Part shown: piece by piece, positions 9,761 to 21,188 of the stretch | Layout of the letters: every line of letters begins with the position of its first letter | How positions within the stretch are numbered: position 1 is the stretch's first letter | Assembly: GCA_035711845.1 (NCBI GenBank) | Contig: DASTBU010000130.1 | Location: 1-57,625, forward strand | Length of the DNA: 57,625 nt | DNA from: DASTBU01 sp035711845 | Lineage (GTDB): Bacteria; Acidobacteriota; Vicinamibacteria; Vicinamibacterales; 2-12-FULL-66-21 | Direction of reading: 5' to 3' | Position numbers and translations under genes: made by a program | The notes under the pieces: generated by a model | What the model saw: the letters and a program-made list of their open reading frames with translations, nothing else | Told to the model about the DNA's origin: nothing | Database searches by the model: none

Positions 9761-11254
9761 ATGAGCTTCGAATCGACGCTGATCCTCGTCCTGTATTTTT
9801 TCGTCCTCAGCATCCTGGCAATTTACGGTTGGCACCGCTACTACCTTGTTTATCTTTACATGAAAAACAAGGACAGGGCGCCCGCGCCCTTGCCCGAGCT
9901 CGCCGTGCTGCCGCCGGTGACCGTGCAGCTTCCCATCTTCAACGAGATGTACGTCGCCGACCGCCTGATCAATGCGGTCTGCGAGATGGACTACCCGCGC
10001 GACCTGCTGGAGATCCAGGTCCTGGACGATTCCACCGATGAGACGACCGTCATCGCCGAGCTGGCCGTGCGCCGGCACGCCTCACGCGGTTTCAACATCA
10101 GCTACCTGCATCGCGTCGATCGAACCGGATACAAGGCAGGTGCGCTCGAAGCCGGACTGAAGGAATCGACCGCTCCGTTCATTGCCATCTTCGACGCCGA
10201 CTTCGTTCCGCCGAAGGACTTCCTGCGCCGCACGCTGCCGCACTTCGAGGCCGACCCGAAAGTGGGCATGGTGCAGGCCCGCTGGGGGCACATCAACCAG
10301 GATTACTCGCTGCTGACGAAAATTCAGTCGATCCTCCTCGACGCACACTTCGTGCTCGAGCACGGTGGCCGGAACCGGGCGGGGTGCTTCTTCAATTTCA
10401 ACGGCACGGCCGGTGTGTGGCGGCGCGCGGCGATCGACAGCGCGGGGGGATGGCAGCACGACACGCTGACCGAGGACCTCGACCTGAGCTATCGCGCGCA
10501 GCTCGAGGGATGGCGGTTCGTCTTCCTCCCCGATGTGGTGTCGCCGGCCGAAGTGCCGGTCGAGATGAACTCGTTCAAATCGCAGCAGCACCGCTGGGCG
10601 AAGGGGTCGATCCAGACCTGCATGAAGCTGATGCCCCAGATCCTCGGCTCGGAGCAGCCGTTTGGGGTGAAAGCGGAGGCGTTCTTCCATCTGTCTGCGA
10701 ACTTCAACTACCTGCTCATGACGCTGCTGTCCGTCCTGATGTTCCCGGCCATGTACGTCCGGTACAACATGGGATGGTCGGAGATGCTCCTCATCGACGT
10801 CCCGCTGTTTTTCGCAGCCACGCTCTCGGTCTGCAACTTCTACATCGTGTCCCAGCGCGAGCTGTACCCGGATTGGCGGCAGCGCCTCAAGTACCTGCCG
10901 TTCCTGATGTCCATCGGCATCGGGCTCTGCGTGAACAACTCCCGCGCGGTGCTCGAAGCGCTGTTCGGCAAGCAGAGCGAGTTCGCCCGGACGCCGAAGT
11001 ACGGCATCGAGCAGGACAGCGACGAGTGGGTCGGAAAGAAGTATCACCAATCGGTCGGCATTCAGCCGATCATCGAGCTCGCCCTCGGCCTGTATTTCAC
11101 CGGCACCGTGTTCTACGCGCTGGTGAACCAGATCTACGGCACGCTGCCGTTCCTGATGCTCTTCCAGGTGGGCTTTCTCTATACCGGTCTGCTCTCGATC
11201 CTCCAGCAGTTCACCGGCGACGGCATGCTGCAGGCGCCGGAGATCGCCAAGTAG
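9761..11254 (+). CDS. membrane-bound family 2 glycosyltransferase (cellulose/mannan synthase-like)
   Basis: Encodes a processive-type GT2 enzyme of 497 residues. An N-terminal membrane helix (about 5-32) precedes the cytoplasmic GT-A domain, with LDDST (88-92), DAD (145-147), TEDLD (237-241) and QQHRW (275-279), the D, DxD, D, QxxRW signature. Four or so membrane helices follow between about 310 and 485. It resembles CslA-type mannan synthases and bacterial glycosyltransferases that make beta-linked polysaccharides. The donor and product cannot be deduced. No PilZ domain or export partner is nearby. Confidence 0.85.
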   Translation: MSFESTLILVLYFFVLSILAIYGWHRYYLVYLYMKNKDRAPAPLPELAVLPPVTVQLPIFNEMYVADRLINAVCEMDYPRDLLEIQVLDDSTDETTVIAELAVRRHASRGFNISYLHRVDRTGYKAGALEAGLKESTAPFIAIFDADFVPPKDFLRRTLPHFEADPKVGMVQARWGHINQDYSLLTKIQSILLDAHFVLEHGGRNRAGCFFNFNGTAGVWRRAAIDSAGGWQHDTLTEDLDLSYRAQLEGWRFVFLPDVVSPAEVPVEMNSFKSQQHRWAKGSIQTCMKLMPQILGSEQPFGVKAEAFFHLSANFNYLLMTLLSVLMFPAMYVRYNMGWSEMLLIDVPLFFAATLSVCNFYIVSQRELYPDWRQRLKYLPFLMSIGIGLCVNNSRAVLEALFGKQSEFARTPKYGIEQDSDEWVGKKYHQSVGIQPIIELALGLYFTGTVFYALVNQIYGTLPFLMLFQVGFLYTGLLSILQQFTGDGMLQAPEIAK

Positions 11255-11268
11255 TCACCTTTCCATCT

Positions 11269-11313
11269 GTCCCTGGTCCATTTGTCCCTGGGTCCTCGGT
11301 CCCTGGGGCCCTG
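11269..11313 (+). repeat. short tandem array, unit GTCCCTG
   Basis: GTCCCTG-type words (GTCCCTG, GTCCATTT, GTCCTCG) repeat in 7-8 base steps between the glycosyltransferase stop and the citrate synthase start. The same word forms a much larger array on the other side of citrate synthase. Confidence 0.75.
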
Positions 11314-11388
11314 TTATCGGATCATATCTCGGGCCTTCTCGTTCTCGTCATCCCGGCGCGTGGAACGTCGGATTGATATCATGAGGAC

Positions 11389-12528
<1,140 letters not shown>

Positions 12529-12550
12529 CGACACAGTCCTCACAACCGAA

Positions 12551-12780
12551 TCCATCGGTCCCTGGTCCATCGGTCCCTGGGTCCCTGAGTCCCTGGTCCT
12601 GGGTCCCTGGTCCATCGGTCCCTGGTCCATCGGTCCCTGGTCCATCCGTCCCTGGTCCATCGGTCCCTGGTTCATCGGTCCCTGGTTCATCGGTCCCTGG
12701 TCCATCGGTCCCTGGTCCATCGGTCTCTGGTCCTCGGTCCCTGGTCCTCAGTGTCCCTGGTCCTCAGTGTCCCTGGTCCT
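12551..12780 (+). repeat. 15-base tandem array TCCATCGGTCCCTGG
   Basis: More than ten copies of TCCATCGGTCCCTGG or close variants (each GTCCCTG plus GTCCATCG) run from 12551 to about 12730, then decay into GTCCCTGGTCCTCA units. Because 15 is a multiple of three, the array is open in several frames (SIGPW on plus, DQGPM on minus), which creates spurious ORFs. It follows the citrate synthase stop by about 20 bases. Confidence 0.95.
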
Positions 12781-12794
12781 CCAAACGGCGTGAG

Positions 12795-12964
12795 CGAGGG
12801 ACCGGGACAGTGACAGAGTGACGGTGGCTAACGACCAAGCGACAATGACCGAGGGACCAACGACCGAGGGACCAACGACTGAGGGACTGACGACCAAGGG
12901 ACTGACGACCAAGGGACTGACGACCAGGGACCCAGGATCAGGGACCGAGGGACCCAGGGACCGA
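12795..12964 (+). repeat. inverted partner array, GACCGAGG/GACCAAC units
   Basis: GACCGAGG alternates with GACCAAC or GACTGAC in 7-8 base steps (15-base period). The words are the approximate reverse complement of the preceding array, with a short non-repetitive spacer near 12781-12795. The array ends about 10 bases before the putative lepA -10 box. Confidence 0.9.
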
Positions 12965-12973
12965 GTGCTCCGC

Positions 12974-12979
12974 TATAAT
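12974..12979 (+). promoter_or_regulatory. candidate -10 element (TATAAT) for lepA
   Basis: A perfect TATAAT at 12974-12979 ends 17 bases before the lepA ATG. A start of transcription near 12986 would leave a leader of only about ten bases without a Shine-Dalgarno sequence. No -35 box is recognisable because the repeat array occupies that position. Confidence 0.5.
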
Positions 12980-12996
12980 CGAAGATTCTCGACGAC

Positions 12997-14799
<1,803 letters not shown>

Positions 14800-14943
14800 G
14801 GGTACGTCGGCTGCCGCGCGCAGCGCGGCTGGCTGGTCCACGGCAGAGGTGGTAGGCGGCGGGGCGAAGCGTCGCGCGAAGCGCGAAGCGCGTACAAGCG
14901 GTGGGGGTGGGACTTCACGGCGCACCAAGAGAAGCTGACACGC

Positions 14944-15636
14944 ATGGCCAATTTCGAAAAATCCACGCTTCGCGAGTACTTCGAATCGATCGTCATCGCA
15001 GTGATCTTGGCGCTGTTCGTGCGCACATGGGTCGTGCAGGCCTTCAAGATTCCAACCGGCTCGATGGAGAACAACCTCCTCATCGGCGATCACCTGCTGG
15101 TGAACAAGTTCGTGTTCGGGCCGACCGCCAGCGGGGTCGAGAACGCGGTGCTTCCCGTCCGCGACATCCGCCGCGGCGATATCGTCGTTTTCAAATTCCC
15201 CGACGAACCGGAGCGCGATTTCATCAAGCGCGTGATCGGCCTGCCGGGGGAAACGCTGGAGCTGCGGAACAAGAAGGTCTATGTCAACGGCCAGCCGCTC
15301 GAGGAAGGCTACGTCCACTTCCTCGAGCCGGTCTCGGAGGGGCAGGAGGTCACCTCCTTCGACGTTCGCGAGCGGTACGGCCCGGTCCGGGTGCCGGAAC
15401 GGCAGTACTTCGTGATGGGCGACAACCGCGACAACTCGCAGGACAGCCGGTACTGGGGGTTCCTGCCGGAACACTACATCAAGGGCAAGGCCCTGATGAT
15501 TTACTGGTCCTACGACGCGGCGCCGCAAGCGTACGAGCCGGACGGGGTGGGCGCGTCGATTCGGCGAATCTTCTCCGTCCTCACGCACTTCTTCACCCGG
15601 ACCAGGTGGGAACGCATCCTCAGACAGATCCACTAG
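14944..15636 (+). CDS. lepB: signal peptidase I
   Basis: Inner-membrane serine protease that removes signal peptides from exported proteins. The 230-residue protein has one N-terminal membrane helix (about 13-34). The catalytic serine is S40 in PTGSM, the lysine base is K95 in DFIKRVIG, and the family box GDNRDNSQDSRYWG lies near 155. It resembles the short single-span type. It is transcribed with lepA; the intervening stretch is GC-rich and holds three GCGCGAA-type heptamers (14874-14894). Confidence 0.95.
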   Translation: MANFEKSTLREYFESIVIAVILALFVRTWVVQAFKIPTGSMENNLLIGDHLLVNKFVFGPTASGVENAVLPVRDIRRGDIVVFKFPDEPERDFIKRVIGLPGETLELRNKKVYVNGQPLEEGYVHFLEPVSEGQEVTSFDVRERYGPVRVPERQYFVMGDNRDNSQDSRYWGFLPEHYIKGKALMIYWSYDAAPQAYEPDGVGASIRRIFSVLTHFFTRTRWERILRQIH

Positions 15637-15691
15637 CAAACCCGCGTGCAGAAACCGCGATCCGCGGGACTCGCCGATCCTGGAATTCTCG

Positions 15692-16309
15692 ATGAAGCTG
15701 ACCGAACGGACGACCCACGAGCTGCTCGCCGCCTTCCGCTCCCCGGATCCGACGCCGGGCGGCGGCTCCGCGTCGGCGCTGTCCGGCGCTACCGGCGCGT
15801 CGCTCCTCGCCATGGTCGCAGGGCTCCCCAAGCCCCTTGCAACGACGCCCGAGGAGATCGGGTGGCTGCAAACTGCCGGAGCACGCTGCTCCGATCTGGC
15901 GGTCCGCCTCGAGAGCCTGATCGATCGCGACTCGGACGCCTACGACATGGTGGTGGGGGCCTACCGCCTGCCGAAGGGGACCGACGCGGAGAAATCGGTA
16001 CGGTCGGCCAGGATTCAGCAGGCCATGCGGCACGCGATCGAGGCGCCGCTCGACGTCATGCGCACCTGCCAGGGCGCCATCGTCGAAGCGTCGGTGATTG
16101 CGCGGTTGGGCAACCGCAACGCGCGGAGCGACGTGGAAGTCGGGCTCGAGCTGCTTCGCGCAGGGTTGCGCGGTGCGAGGGTGAACGTGGAGATCAACCT
16201 GGGAAGCGTCAAGGATCGGGAGTACGCCGGCCTGGTCGAGGCCGAGGTCGGCCGGCTGCTGCGCGAATCCGATGCTGGTGTGGTCGCTGCCCGGGCGCTC
16301 CTCGGATAG
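15692..16309 (+). CDS. cyclodeaminase/methenyl-THF cyclohydrolase family protein (FTCD_C/FchA-like)
   Basis: A 205-residue all-helical protein with the family signature TPGGGSASALSGATGASLLAMVAGL near residues 21-45 and the later LGNRNARSDVEVGLEL region. The family converts formimino-THF to methenyl-THF (cyclodeaminase) or methenyl-THF to formyl-THF (FchA). The convergent hutI gene 97 bases away suggests a link to histidine degradation, where formimino groups pass to folate. That is inference from proximity; the two genes are on opposite strands. The formiminotransferase half is not fused here. Confidence 0.85.
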   Translation: MKLTERTTHELLAAFRSPDPTPGGGSASALSGATGASLLAMVAGLPKPLATTPEEIGWLQTAGARCSDLAVRLESLIDRDSDAYDMVVGAYRLPKGTDAEKSVRSARIQQAMRHAIEAPLDVMRTCQGAIVEASVIARLGNRNARSDVEVGLELLRAGLRGARVNVEINLGSVKDREYAGLVEAEVGRLLRESDAGVVAARALLG

Positions 16310-16405
16310 TGCGCTTCGGCCGGCCGGTCGCGGTCTGTGAGGCGGCTCTCCGCGCCGTCCCGCCCGCGCGACCGGATCCAGGCGTGGACGATTGGTGACT
16401 GTCGA

Positions 16406-17695
16406 TCAGGAGCTGGACCCCATTCCTACGTCTCCATAGCACACCCTTCCGCGCTTGATCACGGCGGCAATGGCAGGCGAGCCCACCCGGATGAGATTGA
16501 TCGCCTCTCCCCGCAGGATCACCGCGTCGGCGAGCTTGCCCGGCTCCAGGCTGCCGATCTCGCGAGCGCGATCGAGCGACCAGGCACCGTTGATCGTGGC
16601 GGCGACCAGCGCCTCCTCGAATGTCATCCCCATGGCGAAGCAGGCGAGGGTGATGGCAAACGGCATGGAGGGTGAGAAGCCGCCGCCCGGGTTGACGTCG
16701 GTGGCGATCGCGACGGGTACGGAACTGGCGATCAGCTCCCGAGCGGGCGCAAAACGCGCGAGCTTCAGATAGAAGGCGGCACAGGGCAGCAGCGTCGCCG
16801 TGACGCCCGCCGCCGCCATCGCTTCGATGCCGTCGGCAGGCACGAAGATCAAGTGGTCGGCCGAGCGGGCCCCGACCGCCGCCGCCACCGCCGAGCCGCC
16901 GCTCGCGCCGAGCTCGTCGGCGTGGATGCGTGGCGCCAGCCCCGCGCGCAGCCCGGCATCGAGGATTCGGCGCGACTCCGTCGGCGTGAACACGCCGCGC
17001 TCGCAGAAGACGTCGCACCAGTCGGCCAGGCCCGCCGCGGCGACCGCCGGGATCATCTCCTCGATCACGAGGTCGACATACGTGTCGCGCCGCTCGCGGA
17101 ACTCGGGCGGGATCTCGTGCGCGCCCATGAACGTGGGCACCACGTCGATGGCGTGCTCGGCCCCCACTCGTTTCATCGCCCGCAGCATTCTCAGCTCTGT
17201 GTCGAGCTCGAGCCCGTAGCCGCTCTTCATCTCGCAGGTGGTCGTCCCGCAGGCGAGCATCTCGTCGAGGCGCGGTCGTGTCTGGTCGACGAGGTCGTCC
17301 TCCGAGGCCTCGCGAGTCGCGCGGACGGTCGCGACGATGCCTCCGCCGGACGCGGCGATTTCAGCGTAGGTTGCGCCGGCCAGACGCCGCCGCAGTTCAC
17401 CCCGTCGATCCCCGGCGAAGATGGCATGGGTGTGGGCGTCTACGAAGCCCGGAACGATCGAGAGGCGCACTGCGTCCACGACTCGTGCCCCCGTCGTGTC
17501 GACGCTGGCTTCGAGCGCGGCATCTGGCCCCGCGAAAGTGACTCGCTGCCCGTGAATTGCGAGCGCGCCATCTTCGATGGTTTCGATCTGTCCCTGCGCC
17601 CGTCCGCGGCGAGGCGCAGGACCTGCACAGGTCATCAGCTGACGGCAATGCCGGAACACCAGGTCCGCAGGCGGCCGCGACGCGGAAGGGATCAC
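16406..17695 (-). CDS. hutI: imidazolonepropionase
   Basis: Hydrolyses 4-imidazolone-5-propionate to N-formimino-glutamate in histidine degradation. The 429-residue amidohydrolase shows metal-binding HTHAIF, the substrate-site KSGYG, HADE, and the final metal aspartate in TDVNPGG. Length is normal. The start overlaps the stop of the DUF167 gene by four bases, so the two are probably translationally coupled. No hutH or hutU is in the window. Confidence 0.93.
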   Translation of the reverse strand: MIPSASRPPADLVFRHCRQLMTCAGPAPRRGRAQGQIETIEDGALAIHGQRVTFAGPDAALEASVDTTGARVVDAVRLSIVPGFVDAHTHAIFAGDRRGELRRRLAGATYAEIAASGGGIVATVRATREASEDDLVDQTRPRLDEMLACGTTTCEMKSGYGLELDTELRMLRAMKRVGAEHAIDVVPTFMGAHEIPPEFRERRDTYVDLVIEEMIPAVAAAGLADWCDVFCERGVFTPTESRRILDAGLRAGLAPRIHADELGASGGSAVAAAVGARSADHLIFVPADGIEAMAAAGVTATLLPCAAFYLKLARFAPARELIASSVPVAIATDVNPGGGFSPSMPFAITLACFAMGMTFEEALVAATINGAWSLDRAREIGSLEPGKLADAVILRGEAINLIRVGSPAIAAVIKRGRVCYGDVGMGSSS

Positions 17696-18033
17696 GGCGG
17701 CAGTATACCGGACAGCTTTCCGTCGAGTTCCCGCGCGGTCACGCCGCTGATCTGCACGCGCTTGGTGCGAGACTTCTGGCCCGAGAGGATCGCGACGTCC
17801 CGCCTGGGCCGGCCCATGAGCTCCGCGAGGTACGCAACGAGGGCCTCGTTGGCCGCGCCTTCGACCGGAGGAGCCGCCAGTCGCACGACCAGCGCGCCCT
17901 CCCTGATGCCCGCGACACCGGAACGGCCCGCTCGCGGAACGACCCGAACCGCGAACTGCACGGCGTCACCCGACTCTGTGATGGGAATGACCACGCTGCT
18001 TCGCCCAGCCTGCCTTACAATGGCACCACACAT
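17692..18033 (-). CDS. DUF167 (YggU-like) protein
   Basis: A 113-residue protein of the UPF0235 family, recognised by VRVVPRAGRSGV, VVRLAAPPVEGAANEALVAYLAELMG, VAILSGQKSRTKRVQISG. The function is unknown; structures show a small alpha/beta fold. The ATG at 18033 gives about 25 residues more than the family core. A GTG (for VVIPITES, near 17993) could be the real start and would clear the overlap with the divergent lipoprotein. It is coupled to hutI by an ATGA overlap. Confidence 0.85.
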   Translation of the reverse strand: MCGAIVRQAGRSSVVIPITESGDAVQFAVRVVPRAGRSGVAGIREGALVVRLAAPPVEGAANEALVAYLAELMGRPRRDVAILSGQKSRTKRVQISGVTARELDGKLSGILPP

Positions 18034-18673
18034 GGGCTGTTGGAAAGGGGCAGCGCTCCTCGTGGTCCTGACGGGGATCTCCTGTTCGTGTTCCGGGGGC
18101 GCGCCGCGTCGCGAGCTCGAGCCACTCTATGATTCGACCACCGGTCGCCTGATTCAGCTGGCCTTCGATGCGAACCGGAACGGCATCATGGATACCTGGA
18201 CCGAAATGGATGGCGCGCACGCCATTCGATCGTTTGCGGATCAGAATGAAGACGGTCGCATCGATCGCTGGGAGTACTACGACGCCGCTGCGCGCCTCGT
18301 CAAGGTCGGCTTCTCCCGAAAAGACGACGGCACGCCGGATGCGTGGGCGTACTCCAGCGGCGATGGCAGCCTGGAACGCGTGGAGATCTCGTCCTCCGCG
18401 GACGAGGCCCGGATCGATCGCCGGGAGTTCTACGAGCGCGTCGAGCGCCGGATGGATCCCGTGCTGGCGCGCGCCGAGGAAGATACCAACGGGGACGGCC
18501 GGCCGGACAGGTGGGAAACCTACCGCGCCGGAGAGCTGCACACCGTCGCCTGGGACCTGACCGCCGATGGCATCCCCGATCGGCGCGTGACCTACCAGAG
18601 CTCCACACTCGTGTCGATCGAATCGGACGCGGATGAATCAGGGGAGTTCAGGACGCGAGTAATTGTGAAATAG
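18032..18673 (+). CDS. predicted lipoprotein with Asp-rich EF-hand-like repeats
   Basis: 213 residues from ATG 18032; an in-frame ATG at 18020 is an alternative. The N-terminus MGCWKGAALLVVLTGISC is a lipoprotein-type signal with a plausible acylated cysteine. The mature part contains calcium-loop-like repeats DANRNGIMDTW, DQNEDGRIDRWEYY, DTNGDGRPDRWETY and DLTADGIPDRRVTY. They are spaced like thrombospondin type 3 or dockerin-like motifs (DxNxDGxxDxW), suggesting calcium-stabilised surface structure. No enzyme domain is seen. The start codon overlaps that of the divergent DUF167 gene on one CATG. Confidence 0.75.
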   Translation: MGCWKGAALLVVLTGISCSCSGGAPRRELEPLYDSTTGRLIQLAFDANRNGIMDTWTEMDGAHAIRSFADQNEDGRIDRWEYYDAAARLVKVGFSRKDDGTPDAWAYSSGDGSLERVEISSSADEARIDRREFYERVERRMDPVLARAEEDTNGDGRPDRWETYRAGELHTVAWDLTADGIPDRRVTYQSSTLVSIESDADESGEFRTRVIVK

Positions 18674-18677
18674 GAGG

Positions 18678-18753
18678 CAGCTACCAGTTTCAGCTACCAG
18701 TTTTCAGCTACCAGCTACCAGCTACCAGCTACCAGCTACCAGCTACCAGCTGA
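18678..18753 (+). repeat. heptanucleotide array CAGCTAC
   Basis: CAGCTAC is repeated in tandem, with early units interrupted by CAGTTT insertions and about six perfect consecutive copies at the end. It lies between the converging 3' ends of the lipoprotein and divIVA-like genes. Confidence 0.95.
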
Positions 18754-18798
18754 CCGCCGACTGCGACGCCCGACTGAGACAGACGACGGCGGACCGGG

Positions 18799-19425
18799 CT
18801 ATCCTCGATCCTCAGCGGCCCGCGGCTCTCCCTGCCAGTGGGCGGCGTTCTGTGGCTGGTCGGTCTGGCGTGGACGATGGAGCAGCACCTTGTCGTCGGA
18901 CCGATCCTGATCCCGGATGAACTCGAGCGCCCGGTACAGCGACTGAATAGAGCTCTCCAGCGTGCCCTCGACGTCCCGCCTGCGAAGCCGCATCTCGTCG
19001 ATGTCGCGCTCGATCTCGCTGAGGCGGCCCTGCGCCTTCTGCAGCAGCAGGTCGGCACGTCCCTGCGCCTCGCGGATGATCAGCTTCGATTCGGTCTGGG
19101 CCGATTCCTTGATTTCGTCTGCGAGCCGCTGCGCGGTCAGCAGCGTGTTGCGAAGGGCGGATTCGCGCTCGCGGTGTTCCACCAGCGATTGTTCCAGCCG
19201 GTACACGTCCTGGCGCAGCCGATCGATCTCGCGAAGCGCGTGCTCGTAGTCGTCGGCGGCTTCGGTCAGGAACGCGACCACTTCTGTCTGATCGAACCCG
19301 CGCAGGACGGTGCGGAACCGCTGCTGGCGGAGGTCGAGCGGCGCGATGCGCATGATGCGCTCGGCGGGCGACGAGCCCGCGCTGGCGGCAGAGGTGCTGG
19401 CGAGGGTCTCAGGACGGTCGGGCAT
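18799..19425 (-). CDS. DivIVA-domain coiled-coil protein
   Basis: Encodes 208 residues. After a Ser/Ala-rich leader, the DivIVA N-terminal module reads MRIAPLDLRQQRFRTVLRGFDQTEVVAFLTEA from about residue 25. A long coiled coil to about residue 180 follows, then a charged tail. DivIVA proteins bind curved membrane and organise poles or division sites. A start at the internal Met (19353) is possible, but the 1-base TGATG overlap with the upstream yggS gene supports the longer start. The yggS-divIVA proximity is common among bacteria. Confidence 0.85.
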   Translation of the reverse strand: MPDRPETLASTSAASAGSSPAERIMRIAPLDLRQQRFRTVLRGFDQTEVVAFLTEAADDYEHALREIDRLRQDVYRLEQSLVEHRERESALRNTLLTAQRLADEIKESAQTESKLIIREAQGRADLLLQKAQGRLSEIERDIDEMRLRRRDVEGTLESSIQSLYRALEFIRDQDRSDDKVLLHRPRQTDQPQNAAHWQGEPRAAEDRG

Positions 19426-20129
19426 CAGGGCCTCACTTGTCGTTTGCCGAAAATGGCTGTTCCGACGCGCACGAGCGTCGAACCTTCCTCGATCGCCGCT
19501 TCGAAATCATGGCTCATTCCCATCGACAGATGCCGCAGCGCCTCTTCGGGGACCCCGTCGCGGACGAGCTTGTCTCTGAACATCCGCAGCCGCACGAACC
19601 AGGGGCGGGTCTGCTCCTGATCTTCGTTCCACGGCGGCATCAGCATCAATCCGACCAGCCGGAGCGCGCGCGTCTTCAGACCGGCGTGCACGCAGCGGAT
19701 GGCTTCCTCTTCGGGCGCGCCGAACTTCGTGCTTTCGCCCGCGAGATCAACCTGGACCAGCACGTCCGGGCGGGCTGGCGGAGTCAGGCCGGCGGCGGCT
19801 GCATCGAGCGTCTCGAGCAGCCGGACCGAATCAACCGAGTGAATGGTCGAGAAGGCGGCCACGGCCCGTCTGGCTTTGTTGGACTGCAGGTGGCCGACGA
19901 GATGCCACCTCATCCCGGTATCGGCCGTCGCCTCGATCTTCTGCAGGGCCTCCTGGACCTTGTTCTCGCCGAAGTCGCGCTGGCCGGCCGCCCACGCTTC
20001 CCGGACCGCGTCAGCGCCGAACGTCTTGGAAACCGCGACCAGGGTGACCTCGTCAGAGGACCGGCCCGAGCGCCGCGCGGCCTCGGCCATGCGGCGCCGG
20101 ACATCGGAGAGGTTGTCTGCTATCGCCAC
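19425..20129 (-). CDS. YggS-family pyridoxal-phosphate homeostasis protein
   Basis: PLP-binding TIM-barrel protein (PLPBP family) that maintains vitamin B6 and amino-acid balance and has no known catalytic reaction. In the 234 residues the PLP lysine lies in LVAVSKTF (about residue 35). Other family motifs are FGENKVQEA, WHLVGHLQSNKA, IHSVDS, LGLMLMPP-like LVGLMLMPP, and the C-terminal LSMGMSHDFEAAIEEGSTLVRVGTAIFG. It is co-directional with and overlaps divIVA; the TPR gene ends 23 bases upstream. Confidence 0.95.
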   Translation of the reverse strand: MAIADNLSDVRRRMAEAARRSGRSSDEVTLVAVSKTFGADAVREAWAAGQRDFGENKVQEALQKIEATADTGMRWHLVGHLQSNKARRAVAAFSTIHSVDSVRLLETLDAAAAGLTPPARPDVLVQVDLAGESTKFGAPEEEAIRCVHAGLKTRALRLVGLMLMPPWNEDQEQTRPWFVRLRMFRDKLVRDGVPEEALRHLSMGMSHDFEAAIEEGSTLVRVGTAIFGKRQVRP

Positions 20130-20152
20130 GATAGGCTCCCGGGAGCCCGCGG

Positions 20153-21133
20153 CTACTTCTTGATGGACGCCAGAATCGACTTCGCCTGCTCCGCGTACTG
20201 TCCGGTCGGCGCAAGTTTGAGGTACTCCTCGAAATGCTTCGCGGCCTCCGGAAGCTTGCCCTCGTTCACGGTCGCCATGCCGAGCCAGTAATGCGCGTCC
20301 GCCAGGCTCGGATCGAGCTGCACGGCCTGTTCGAACAGCTTCTTGGCTTCGGGGACCTTGCCCGCGTTCCAGGCAATAACGCCCTGGTTGTAGACCGTGC
20401 TGGCGTTTCCCGCGCCGGGGGTCGCGCCCCCCTCGCCAGCCAGCTTCTGGGCCTCGCCGCTCGCTTCGGCGGCCTGGTCGAACTTCTTCTGCGCGTTGTA
20501 GACCGTGGCGAGCCCGTTATACGAGTCGGCCGATTTCGGGTTGATCTCGAGCGCCTTCTTGAAGGCAGCCTCGGCCTGGTCGTACTCCTGCTTCCGCGTG
20601 TAAACCGTGCCGATGTTGTTGTAGCACTCGAGGCATTTGGGAGCGGCCGCGATGACCTCGTTGAACTTCGCGATCGCTTCGTCGTGCTTGCCCTCGTTGC
20701 TCAGAGTCACGCCCTGCTCGAACGCAGCCTGTACGGCCTTCAACCGTTCTTCGGCCTTCTTGGCATCCTCGGGCGAGACGCCGGCCTTCGCGCCCGGCGT
20801 CAGGGTGAAGTTCACCTGATTGTCCCCCAGGCGGATCCGCTCGTCGACCGACTGGCTCATGTCGTCCTTCGACGCGGTGATCCGGTACATCCCGGTCTGG
20901 AGCCCGACCTGCACGAACTCACCGCGCCTGTTCGTTTTTGTCTGGTACTTGCGGTTCATGCCCTCGATCATCTCGATCGTGACCGTCGCCCCGTCGATCG
21001 GCTCCTTCTTGGCGTCCACCACCTTGCCCTTGATCTGGCCCGTCTGGGCCGTCGTGGGCGTCGGGACCGCGAGCAGGGCGAGCACGAACGCGGATATCGC
21101 GAGCAGGCTCAGACGGCAGCGCGTGCTCCTCAT
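20153..21133 (-). CDS. secreted TPR protein with carboxypeptidase-regulatory-like domain
   Basis: A 326-residue exported protein. The signal peptide covers about 1-29 (hydrophobic LSLLAISAFVLALLAVP, then AQ cleavage). A beta-sandwich carboxypeptidase-regulatory-like domain spans about 33-110 (GQIKGKVVDAKKEPIDGATVTI). Four to five TPR units follow to the C-terminus (for example AECYNNIGTVY-like CLECYNNIGTVYTRKQEYDQAEAAFKKALEINP). It is probably a periplasmic scaffold. It sits between dam and yggS on the same strand; the partners are unknown. Confidence 0.85.
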   Translation of the reverse strand: MRSTRCRLSLLAISAFVLALLAVPTPTTAQTGQIKGKVVDAKKEPIDGATVTIEMIEGMNRKYQTKTNRRGEFVQVGLQTGMYRITASKDDMSQSVDERIRLGDNQVNFTLTPGAKAGVSPEDAKKAEERLKAVQAAFEQGVTLSNEGKHDEAIAKFNEVIAAAPKCLECYNNIGTVYTRKQEYDQAEAAFKKALEINPKSADSYNGLATVYNAQKKFDQAAEASGEAQKLAGEGGATPGAGNASTVYNQGVIAWNAGKVPEAKKLFEQAVQLDPSLADAHYWLGMATVNEGKLPEAAKHFEEYLKLAPTGQYAEQAKSILASIKK

Positions 21134-21188
21134 GCCAACCTCCTTTGGTGACTTCTGCTCAGTTTACACGAAAGCCCGGCGCCTGACC

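Noticed and set aside
12538..12793. Repeat protein with SIGPW (plus) or DQGPM (minus) units
   Set aside because: The 15-base tandem array keeps frames open on both strands. No ribosome site, no non-repetitive core, and frames run out of the citrate synthase gene in antisense or shifted phase.
12551..12964. CRISPR array
   Set aside because: Units are 15 bases with no unique spacers and no cas genes in the window.
16853..18019. N-terminal extension of the lipoprotein ORF
   Set aside because: It is antisense to hutI and DUF167; the signal peptide begins at 18032.
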